Assembly (NCBI GenBank): GCA_963747535.1
Contig: CAVVFX010000023.1
Location: 482,535-546,534 of the forward strand
DNA from: CAVVFX01 sp963747535
Lineage (GTDB): Bacteria; Acidobacteriota; Terriglobia; Bryobacterales; Bryobacteraceae
Reading direction: 5' to 3'
Length of the DNA: 64,000 nucleotides
Shown here: piece by piece, positions 18,349 to 25,895 of the stretch
How positions within the stretch are numbered: position 1 is the first letter of the stretch
Layout of the letters: each line of letters starts with the position of its first letter
Translations under genes and position numbers: made by a program
The notes under the pieces: model-generated
Databases searched by the model: none
What the model saw: only the letters and a program-made list of their open reading frames with translations
Told to the model about the DNA's origin: nothing

Positions 18349-19584
18349 CTACCGATGCTCCTTAAGAAGAGGTGGAGGCAGTTGACCGTTCAGCACCGGG
18401 TCCACCAGGCGCGCGGTGCCGTGCTCCTGCCCTTCGAAGTAAATGTCCACTTCGTTCAGATCGAGCGGATCGAAGCGCGCCTCAATGCGTTTGCCGGCCA
18501 GGTGCGGCGGCGCTTCAAAGAATCGGTTATGCAGCAGAAAGGTGCAATCGCGGCGCACCAGACGATCCAGGCGATGAAAGAACAGGCGGCGTAGATCGGT
18601 CCACGGAGGTAGTTGGCGGACGTGTTCGATATCGCGCTGCCAGCGCAGCAGCGGAGTCGATTGTAAGGTGCTGTGTTCGCGGCAATGGTAGACGGTGTCG
18701 ATCCAATGCCACAGACGTTCGTTCAACTGTTCCAGCGTCAGCGTCTGTTTCGGATCGAGGCCCGCCAGAAACTGTTCGCGAACCGAGCGAAAGAAACGTT
18801 CGATCTTGCCACGCCCTTCGGGTTGATAGGGAGGCGTATGCACAATCAGCGTGCCGAGCGATGCCGCGATGCGCGCCAGTTGAATCGAGCGATAAATCTT
18901 GCCGTTGTCCATGTACAGGCGGACCGGCACGCCACGCGAGGCGATGGCGTGGCGCAGACAATCGAGGAAAGCATCAAGGCCCTGGTTGGGGTAGAACTGG
19001 GCGTGCGGGATCAGTCGGCTGGCATCGTCGAGCGTGGCCTGCAGGAAGACCTGCAATTTCCCGCCGCCGGGCCGCTGGACATACGGACCAAACAGCATAT
19101 CGGATTGCCAGAGTTGATTGGCAAACTCGACTTCGAACTTTTTGCGCGCGGTCGCGTCGGCGGCGAGCAACTGACGGGCGGTAAGTCCGTGGGCTCGCAG
19201 AAAGCGATACAGCGTGGAGGCCGAGATCTCCTGCTCGTCGGGCAGGGCCAGTTCCCGCAACAAAGCCGTACCGGTACGATGCGGATTCTCGCGCTGGAGC
19301 CGTTCGATCAATGCGGCGGTAGCGGCGGGGATGACGCGAGTTTGTCCGCGATCCTGGCGTGGTTTGGGAGCCAGCGCCGTGAAGCCGTGGCGGCGATACT
19401 GCAACGTCCATTCGAGCAAGGTGTCGGTGGATACCGAGGTGCGGCGGGAATAGGGAATGTCATAGCAACGGGCCGCAACTTCCTGGGCGCGTCGCGTGAG
19501 CTCGCCTCTGGGCAGTGTTTCCAAAACCAGCGGCGCGATTAATCCGTAGCGAAAAAGCGCGATTTTTTCGGCTTTGTCGTCCAT
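18349..19584 (-). CDS. DDE (rve) transposase of the 4.6-kb transposon
   Basis: A 411-residue protein from ATG 19584, which follows a GGAGAG ribosome site; the frame is open 71 codons further but lacks coding character. The N-terminal third has helix-turn-helix segments (STDTLLEWTLQYRRHGFTAL). The integrase core has Asp162 in LWQSDMLFG, Asp226 in RLYMDNGKI and Glu262 in EGRGKIERFFRS, a DD35E spacing. A C-terminal beta region (RRDCTFLLHNRFFEAPPHLA) matches the Mu-type C domain. It should bind the TGTAACGG ends and catalyse strand transfer. Confidence 0.93.
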   Translation of the reverse strand: MDDKAEKIALFRYGLIAPLVLETLPRGELTRRAQEVAARCYDIPYSRRTSVSTDTLLEWTLQYRRHGFTALAPKPRQDRGQTRVIPAATAALIERLQRENPHRTGTALLRELALPDEQEISASTLYRFLRAHGLTARQLLAADATARKKFEVEFANQLWQSDMLFGPYVQRPGGGKLQVFLQATLDDASRLIPHAQFYPNQGLDAFLDCLRHAIASRGVPVRLYMDNGKIYRSIQLARIAASLGTLIVHTPPYQPEGRGKIERFFRSVREQFLAGLDPKQTLTLEQLNERLWHWIDTVYHCREHSTLQSTPLLRWQRDIEHVRQLPPWTDLRRLFFHRLDRLVRRDCTFLLHNRFFEAPPHLAGKRIEARFDPLDLNEVDIYFEGQEHGTARLVDPVLNGQLPPPLLKEHR

Positions 19585-19631
19585 CTTTTTCTCTCCTGTT
19601 GAAGAGCGTAAGGTGAGCATGGGCCTGGAGG

Positions 19632-20258
19632 CTAGACAAGTGTTGTGTGGGGACGCTCGCCCGATTCCGGCGGGGCGGAGACTGCGGCGCGAAGACCGCG
19701 CGGAGCGAGACTGCGCGGCCAGCCCAGCAGGTGACTGCGCAGTTGGGAGAAAAGGAAGCGGTGGGCTGGAATCCAGCGCGTGGCGGCGAGCATGCACAAG
19801 GCCCGCTGGACAAAGCCCGGCGCGGGTGCGGGTTCGGTCAACGCCGCCAACGCGACGCAGAGAGGCTCAGCTTGTCGGCGAAAGCGCCGGACCCAGAACT
19901 GGCCTCGCTGATAAGTCATCGCGAACAATAGCGTCGCGGTGACGGATTGCCAGAGCTTGTTTTCCAGCAGACGTGCAGTGAGGACCAGCGCGATCACCGT
20001 GATACTGGACCGCAAGTATGGCAGCACGAATTCAGGCAGCAACGACACCGTGCGCCGGCAAGCGAGACATAAGTAGCGGCGCACGCGCAACGAGCCATCG
20101 AAGTTCAGGCACGTCAGCGTGCGGGTGTAAAAGCCGTGTGCGGTGAGCGGCCGTTGGGTTTGGCATTGCGGACAGTGGCGCGGCCGGTGGAGATCGATGT
20201 CGTCGAGTTGCTGCTCGTATTGCTGGACGGACCCGGCAAATGGGTGTAGGATTTGCAT
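19632..20258 (-). CDS. DUF6431 zinc-ribbon protein of the transposon
   Basis: About 208 residues from ATG 20258 (MQILHPFAGSVQQYEQQ); the frame extends upstream through the palindromic region, which is unlikely to be coding. A zinc ribbon is formed by HCPQC and LCLACR, after which come TVSLLPEFVLPYLRSS and helices with WVRRFRRQ. DUF6431 proteins resemble the N-terminal DNA-binding part of some transposases. As first gene of the operon it may bind the element ends or regulate the operon; that is inference. Confidence 0.8.
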   Translation of the reverse strand: MQILHPFAGSVQQYEQQLDDIDLHRPRHCPQCQTQRPLTAHGFYTRTLTCLNFDGSLRVRRYLCLACRRTVSLLPEFVLPYLRSSITVIALVLTARLLENKLWQSVTATLLFAMTYQRGQFWVRRFRRQAEPLCVALAALTEPAPAPGFVQRALCMLAATRWIPAHRFLFSQLRSHLLGWPRSLAPRGLRAAVSAPPESGERPHTTLV

Positions 20259-20269
20259 TGTGTAGGTGG

Positions 20270-20287
20270 CAGACCCATATGGGTCTG
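20270..20287. promoter_or_regulatory. 18-bp perfect palindrome before the transposon operon (possible operator)
   Basis: CAGACCCATATGGGTCTG is a perfect palindrome whose near edge lies 12 bases upstream of the DUF6431 start. Position and symmetry suit an operator for a dimeric repressor or an autoregulating transposon protein. The CAGACC half recurs in the hairpin at 20496-20524. Confidence 0.6.
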
Positions 20288-20295
20288 TCCTTTCT

Positions 20296-20524
20296 CCTGG
20301 GAGTTGCGTTCCCAGGTCGCTCAACGCGGGAGAATTTGCCGTTCTCCCGCGTTTCCTTTGAGCATCCTACAAGTGTTAGAGCTTTTGCTCCCGGACCGAC
20401 GACCTATTCCTGGCTGGAATAGGGGGCCAACGGTTCTCCAGTGACGGACGCCCGGAACAGCGTAACCGTGTGATTCTGTTGGCCGCGACGAGGGGCAGAC
20501 CTATTCCTACCAGAAATAGGTCTG
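20296..20524. repeat. Cluster of four hairpins in the transposon right end
   Basis: CCTGGGA/TCCCAGG at 20296-20316; ACGCGGGAGAA/TTCTCCCGCGT at 20324-20352 with an 11-bp perfect stem; CCTATTCC/GGAATAGG at 20403-20423; CAGACCTATT/AATAGGTCTG at 20496-20524. The last two share the CCTATTCC word and sit about 93 bases apart, like paired protein-binding sites. The left end has no such cluster, so the two ends are not equivalent. Nothing else is seen in this noncoding right end. Confidence 0.65.
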
Positions 20525-20685
20525 GAGAATTCTTCGCATGGCCTGCGCATGATGGGATAGATGCTCACGATCCCGCGCACCAGTCAGTTTCCGATACGCC
20601 TCCCGGGCGGAATCGCGCCGGCTTAGCCGGGGATCAATGTGGGAAAACGCCAACGCGGGCGCCGAGAAAATCGTGACCCGTTACA

Positions 20686-22888
20686 CTTGCTGCTCCAGCG
20701 TTGCGGAAAGAGAGGGGCTTTCGCGTAGCGAAGGAGGAGCGACACCCTGCTCCAGCCCTACCGCAATAACAGCGTCAAATTCCTGGCCGCCGATGTACGA
20801 GGGTCGGCTGAGCACTACAAGAGGCTGATCGGCGGTCAAATTCTCGCCTCGCTGCCGCAACACATGAAGCGGCAAGTCTTTATTATTATTCAATTCGTCC
20901 TGCAGAGTTTTCCAGTACGCATCGGCATGGCACACGACTGCAATCTGTCGCACGTTAGATCTGCGTAAATCGCTCACTCGCTTAGCAATGAATTTTCCCA
21001 GATTTCGCGCTCCGTCACTACACTCTAAGATAGTGGGAACTTCCGCAAGAGGGTGCTGATTCGGCGCCATACTCATTCCTATCGATGTATAATCCGGGAA
21101 ATCAGCATTGAAGAGGTCGGTCGTCCTTTGAAGCACAAAGAAAGCGAGCTCGATTATCTGTTTAGTCGACCGGTGACTAGTCGGCAAAGTCTCATTCTCT
21201 ATACGATCAATGCCCAGAACTCCCAATCCGGCGCTGGCTTGTCCATAGGGTTCTTGCGCTTGATCTAGTGCTAGCGCAATAGGGCTGTGTTTCGAGGTGC
21301 CCTTCGTGAGCAAAGCAAATATTTTCCGCTCGTTCTCATTGAAGAGTTGAGTCTCGTCAACCATAACGAAGTCAAATCCTTCTGATTTGCGTCTCAGCTG
21401 GCTTATGGGCGTACGAAGCCGCCCAAGGTATGATATCGCCAAGTCATCGGAATCAAGCACCTCTTGACGTTCAAACACCTCTTCATTGTACTTCTCGAAT
21501 ACTGTATAAACGAATTCGCGCTCGTTTGCCTGCAAAATACCGTGCATCCTACTGAGCGGGCGCTCTGATTCCACATACCTCTTCCGGTCTTCTGTCAGCT
21601 CGTGGGCTTTGATCGCGACCGAAATTTCGGCCATAACCAACCGGGCGAAAGCTTCACGGACAGCGGCGTTGGCTCCCACCTCCCTTAGCAAGTTGGTTTC
21701 GCCTGCCGCGACTAGGTCCTTCCGGCTGGATATGACCTCATCCAATACACTCCGCACCGTCTCAAGCTGAAATTCTTTGGTTTTCTCCGCATCCACGTCG
21801 ATAACGATCTGATTTCCAAGCTGAAGGTAATTCTGGGCGAGACCTGACAACGTGCTGACATCAAGGGACTGCGGTCCCCCCGTAATAAACTCTTCACCAC
21901 CCAACACACAAAAGCGCTCCCGAACTTTTGTGGCCATCTGCTGATTGTGTACAACATAGAGGATCTTGAGCGGCTCCTTTGCCTCCTTTGACTGGCGAAG
22001 CAGCCTCATTGTGATCAGCAGCATGAGCAGGGTCTTTCCCGATCCACCTGGGCCGATGATCCGAATGGGATGCTGCTTGATAGCGTCAGAAATCAGGATT
22101 CCGCGCTGCATTGCAGACAGAGGGCTGTCCTTACCGACCCATTCTTCATAGGTCCAGTGCACAGATCGATAAACATCCACTTGTGACGGTACCGCCGTCT
22201 TGCTCTCGACGGTCTCGAATCCGCTGGGCGCCTTTTGCCAACTGGGCAAGAGCTCGTCTCGTAAGGACGCAAAGTACGCGTCGTCAAGAACCGGTCGCTT
22301 CAGAGTGGATGAGATAAGCCCATTTGCGCTCTCACGCAACTGCGACAAGAACATAGATTCCTTTTCAACAAATCGGACGAGTTCGTCAAAGTCCCAGACC
22401 GGTCCAACGCAAATCACGGACCGCATTGCAGAAGATCCATTGCCGTACGTCTGTTCCTTGAAGCCGATACTGACCTGCCGAGCACCCGTGCCCCTCCCAG
22501 CAAGGCATGTCTGGACTCCGCCATCGCGTGTTCGATGTATGTACGCCGTATCGATCAGGAGAGCTTGCAGGCGCTGATTTATGACATACAAACATCGCTC
22601 AAACACCTCAGGGCTGATCGAGAAATCTCCGAATATGCCGTTGGGTTGGTCGAGGCGAAGGAACCCCCACGACTCTTCGCCAGTTCCAGATAAATAGTCT
22701 ATGTTCCAAACCGCCAGCACTCGACTGTCGGGCGTTCCGGCGATCCGAAGCGGCCCTTCTACGAGCTCACTCCGGCGGAATCGCTCTAGTTGCCGCGGTT
22801 CCCGCAACAGAACATGTAACAAATCCCGCAACGGTTTACGCTCAAGAAGCCAATCAGCTGATTGCTGAGTGACGCCCAAATATGTCAT
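20686..22888 (-). pseudogene. UvrD-like SF1 helicase gene, 5' part, split by the transposon
   Basis: Encodes about 734 residues of a 786-residue protein. An N-terminal domain of about 250 residues has no recognised motif. Walker A IGPGGSGKTLLML lies near 280, motif II FVMVDETQLF follows, then TLPTSHRSTKQI and PSYIGGQEFDAVIAVGLEQG. The reading frame runs past the target duplication into the transposon and stops at 20681, losing the motif VI domain, which now lies at 15919-16081. The truncated product is probably inactive. It overlaps the preceding gene by ATGA. The region is visibly AT-richer than its surroundings, suggesting transfer. A defence or repair role is inferred. Confidence 0.88.
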
Positions 22889-23790
22889 ACCGGATATCCT
22901 ATCTCCGAGGTGAATCGAGCAATAGTCGACAGCGCCAAATCGGGCGAACCGATTCGACCATAAACCGCAATATACCTATTTAGTAAATCCGACATGTAGG
23001 GCTTGCGAACCGATAGACGTTTCAGCGGTCTCAAGCCAGCCAATGATCCTGCAATTGGGAAAAATGAACTCAAACCAGACAGTTCACTCTGCCAGTCCGC
23101 GACGCCGACTTCATTCGCACGGTAGAGTATCTCCACGGGAAGAGTGAATGGATACCGAAACAGAACCACAGAATGTCCCAGCACGCCAGAAATGTCGGAC
23201 TGCTGCTTATCGCACGGCAGAAAGTGGATGAAATGCGAATGCGAGTTAGTGAAAATCTTGCGGGAGATGTCACGCCACTCTTTTCCGAACAATGTCCTGA
23301 GGTCCTGAACGTCAGCTGAAGGCAGGCGGCCATCAGTCCGATGTGAGCACAGCAAGACCCTAACGCCAGCCGCAAGTCGGCTTAATTTCTGTTGATTCTT
23401 GTTGCCGATGCCGGGTTTCTCCAACAGTATGCGGATTTCCTCGGCTGCCTGGCCTAAACTGTCAGCAGCCGGAGGCAACTGCTGCCACTCGAATGAAGAG
23501 CGGAACCCCGCGAGGTAGACGTCGCTGCAGAGTTCCTGGCAAGTGTGCCTAATGGTTGAGGCACCCGCTGGAATAGCGAAATATGAGGCAATCGGGACGA
23601 GGGGAAGGTACGATATAGTTTCCGTTTTCGAGTTCGCAAGATCGCATGACGGAGTAATGACAATGCCACAAACGCGCCGACTCTGGAGGACGCCAAAGGA
23701 CGGCAGGTCAGACCAAATATCTCCGGGGGCGAACCGTGGGTCCGGATGGAAGTCGTAAAAATCCTCGATTCGAAATTTTCGGATAGCCAT
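22885..23790 (-). CDS. Unknown partner protein of the UvrD-like helicase
   Basis: A 301-residue soluble protein that I do not recognise. Visible features are an aromatic and acidic start (FRIEDFYDFHPDPRFAPGD), CGIVITPSCDLANSKTETIS with conserved-looking CDLAN, and a C-terminal region with FLPCDKQQSDISGV and LLNRYIAVYGRIGSPDLALS. Its stop overlaps the helicase start (ATGA), so the two are coupled and probably act together. Base composition is AT-rich relative to the window, as in the helicase. The gene itself looks intact although its partner is broken. Confidence 0.75.
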   Translation of the reverse strand: MAIRKFRIEDFYDFHPDPRFAPGDIWSDLPSFGVLQSRRVCGIVITPSCDLANSKTETISYLPLVPIASYFAIPAGASTIRHTCQELCSDVYLAGFRSSFEWQQLPPAADSLGQAAEEIRILLEKPGIGNKNQQKLSRLAAGVRVLLCSHRTDGRLPSADVQDLRTLFGKEWRDISRKIFTNSHSHFIHFLPCDKQQSDISGVLGHSVVLFRYPFTLPVEILYRANEVGVADWQSELSGLSSFFPIAGSLAGLRPLKRLSVRKPYMSDLLNRYIAVYGRIGSPDLALSTIARFTSEIGYPV

Positions 23791-23928
23791 GTCGACTGTT
23801 CGCTATAGTACCACTGAGAGATGAGCAATACTTATTTTTTCTCACTTTTACCTATATTTCCTCTATAATCAACACGTCGCAATTCCACGCGATTCACCCC
23901 CTGTTATCATGAAATCGGGAGGAATTAA

Positions 23929-24192
23929 GTGTCTTCGCTTCGCAGAATAGTCAGTTCCAGAGCCAACGCAGCCCTCTGGACGGGGCCTAAGACAGCAACA
24001 GGCAAGCGCAGGTCCCCCCAAAATGCCCTCCAGCACGGCTGTCGCACCCGCCGCATCCCAATCCCGGAAAATAAATCGCGTCAGGACTTCGATCACCACC
24101 TTTGGGACTATCTCTATGAGTTTCAACCGGGCAACCCCTCCGAAGGCGCCTGCGACTCCCCATTTTCATTTTCGGAGGAGACTGCAGAATGA
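23929..24192 (+). pseudogene. Truncated hypothetical protein (GPKTATGKRRSPQNALQHG family)
   Basis: Starts at GTG 23929 behind a clear GGAGG ribosome site. The first 50 residues (SSRANAALWTGPKTATGKRR, then SPQNALQHGC) match a family of roughly 200-300-residue unknown proteins common in Acidobacteriota and often near mobile DNA. After about residue 55 the similarity fades and the frame ends at 87 codons, while other frames are open but without family features. Best read as a decayed or frameshifted gene. The 138-base AT-rich gap to the divergent gene at 23790 should hold both promoters. Confidence 0.55.
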
Positions 24193-24486
24193 GGGTCACG
24201 GTACTTCGTTTGTTACCCTCAACTTGCCGGGAGGTGCGGTTCGGCCCGCATCCCGCAGCTCTCCCGGGAGAAACGGGTCGCTAAAGTTGAATTGGCTTCT
24301 TCCGAAAATATCGAGGCTGGCCGGCGGTCAAACCGCAGCAATTTCCGTTAGCTCCTGCGTTGTCCGCGTTCATCTGCGTTGATCTGCAGCCCACCGCTTT
24401 TTGTTTTTACGCGGCACAAATCTGCGCAAGCTGTGTCCCGCCCAAATTTTCACGTGCCTGGGGAGCCTGCGCCGGCAGTCACAGCT

Positions 24487-25695
24487 TTCGTTTCGCAAGA
24501 AACGCGCGGACGCGAGCCGGGTCGTCTCCAGATCGGCTTTGTTCCGCAAAAAAACGGACCCGGGCACATTTTCATTGCCGGGAATGAGCCGGTCGCCTAC
24601 TAACGAGCGCGCTCATGCCGCTTTCGTTTGGCAAAATCCCGCGGATGCCAGCCGGACGGCCAGATTGGCTTCGTTCCGCAAAGCGGAGTGCGGCAGCCCG
24701 GCCCGTAGAATTGGCTTTGTTTCGCAAAAAACGCGCGGAGGCGAGCCGGGGCGCCTCCGGATTGGCTTTGTTTCGCTCGCAGCCCATAATGCTGCGCGTT
24801 CTGCTGGTGAAAGTCCAGCCACGGGAGTTGACTGTATGCCCGTGTAGTAATACTCGACGCTTCCGATGGCGACAAAGGAAGTGAAAGCTCGAGCGTAAAA
24901 GTCCTGACCGATGCAGGGCCAGCAAACCTGCCGGGCCGTAACATGAAGTGAACTTTGCAGCCTCGTGAAAGCCCCCACGTCGAATCGGATTGCGTGGGAT
25001 ATTTTGGATGCCGAGACATTGCGAAACTGGCGAAGGCCAACGCGGGAAGGGACGTAACGGTCAAATGCACCTTCCTGGTCCAACGGGGTATAGAAGACGG
25101 CACGGAGGGAAAGACGTGCAGAGTAAATTGGGGAACCTCTCAGGGGCAGCCCTGGATAAGACTGAAAGGGGAAGATCCGTTGCATGAATACAAATAAATC
25201 GGCGGAAGTTCCTGAGAGACTCGGATGCGGCCATAGTAAGCGACGACCCGGTGGGACACTACAACCCGCTGGTGAGCCAAGGGCCGCTGGACTGGAACGT
25301 CCTGGCAGTGGACCCCGTTATCTTGTCCGAAAGGACCACAGGGGTGCCGGCGGAGGGCGAGTGATGGCGTATAAGTCGGTGGTAGTTCGGTGCAGATGCG
25401 TGTCTTACGCTAACGGCCGAGCGATTCGCTGGCGAAGGTCGCCATGGCTGATATCCAGTTTGAAGCCGTACTGGGGAAAACCCGCCGTACGGAATTTTAG
25501 AGGGGGAGGAGGAAACGTATGCACGGTCTGGCGGCTCTTTGCCACATAGCTCGAAAGGGCGGATACATCGGAAGCCGATCGACCTACACAGGGCGCGCCT
25601 CTTCTCCACTCGACAAAAAACGGAGTCGGACACATTCTCATTGCCGGGAATGAGCCGGTCGCCTACTAACGAGCGCGCTCATGCCGCTTTCGTTT
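24487..25695. repeat. Degenerate tandem units and 65-bp direct repeats
   Basis: Units resembling TTTCGCAAGAAACGCGCGG then GCGAGCCGGG then GGCTTTGTTCCGCAAAAAA occur near 24487, 24620 and 24710-24770. A 65-bp sequence beginning CACATT and holding GAATGAGCCGGTCGCCTACT occurs at 24565-24629 and again at 25631-25695 with one mismatch. The two copies bracket a 1-kb segment with intron-like features. No intact gene lies between 24193 and 25895. Near 24360 there is a GCGTTCATCTGCGTTGATC word like those of the GxxExxY leaders. Confidence 0.7.
24790..25520 (+). other. Probable group II intron relic without maturase
   Basis: The segment TTGAAGCCGTACTGGGGAAA closed by CCGTACGG (about 25460-25495) resembles intron domain V: a GCCGTAC/GTACGG stem capped by a GGGGAAAACCC hairpin, followed by AGAGGGGGAGG. 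Upstream lies GTGAAAGTCCAGCC and many short paired segments, as in the 5' domains. No reverse transcriptase motif (YADD) is found in any frame, so the ORF domain is absent or deleted. The domain V base pairs are imperfect, so this may be a decayed copy. A covariance search would decide. Confidence 0.45.
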
Positions 25696-25895
25696 TCTCA
25701 CCTGGGCAAGAGCCTCTGAGGCGGATGCCCGATAGCTGTTTGAAAACTGAATAAAACCTTGCAGAGAAGGCCGTCGGCCTGCTCGGGGGACAGCTTGGCA
25801 ACGGCTTGCCGGTCAACTGCCCCACGGCGGAAATGGTCAGCCCCAGACCCGCCTATCGCCGCGCGTCCCGTCCAGTAGATTAGAATTATCTCGCT

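Larger units (their letters stand above)
16082..20685 (-). mobile_element. 4604-bp transposon with four genes, TGTAACGGGTC ends and 5-bp target duplication
   Basis: The left end reads TGTAACGGGTCGCGATGTTT and the right end, reverse complemented, TGTAACGGGTCACGATTTTC, so the outer 16 bases match but for one. Each end is flanked by CTTGC (16077-16081 and 20686-20690). The TGT...ACA ends, 5-bp duplication and a DDE transposase with an ATPase partner resemble the Mu/Tn7/Tn552-type group. All genes point left in one operon: DUF6431 protein, transposase, ExeA-like ATPase, RecA-like ATPase, then a terminator. A subterminal TGTAACGG copy lies at 16546, and several palindromes lie inside the right end. 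No cargo gene is present. The insertion splits a helicase gene. Confidence 0.92.

Noticed and set aside
16082..20685. CRISPR-associated or cargo-bearing Tn7-like element
   Set aside because: No Cas gene, repeat array or tns-type accessory gene lies within the ends.
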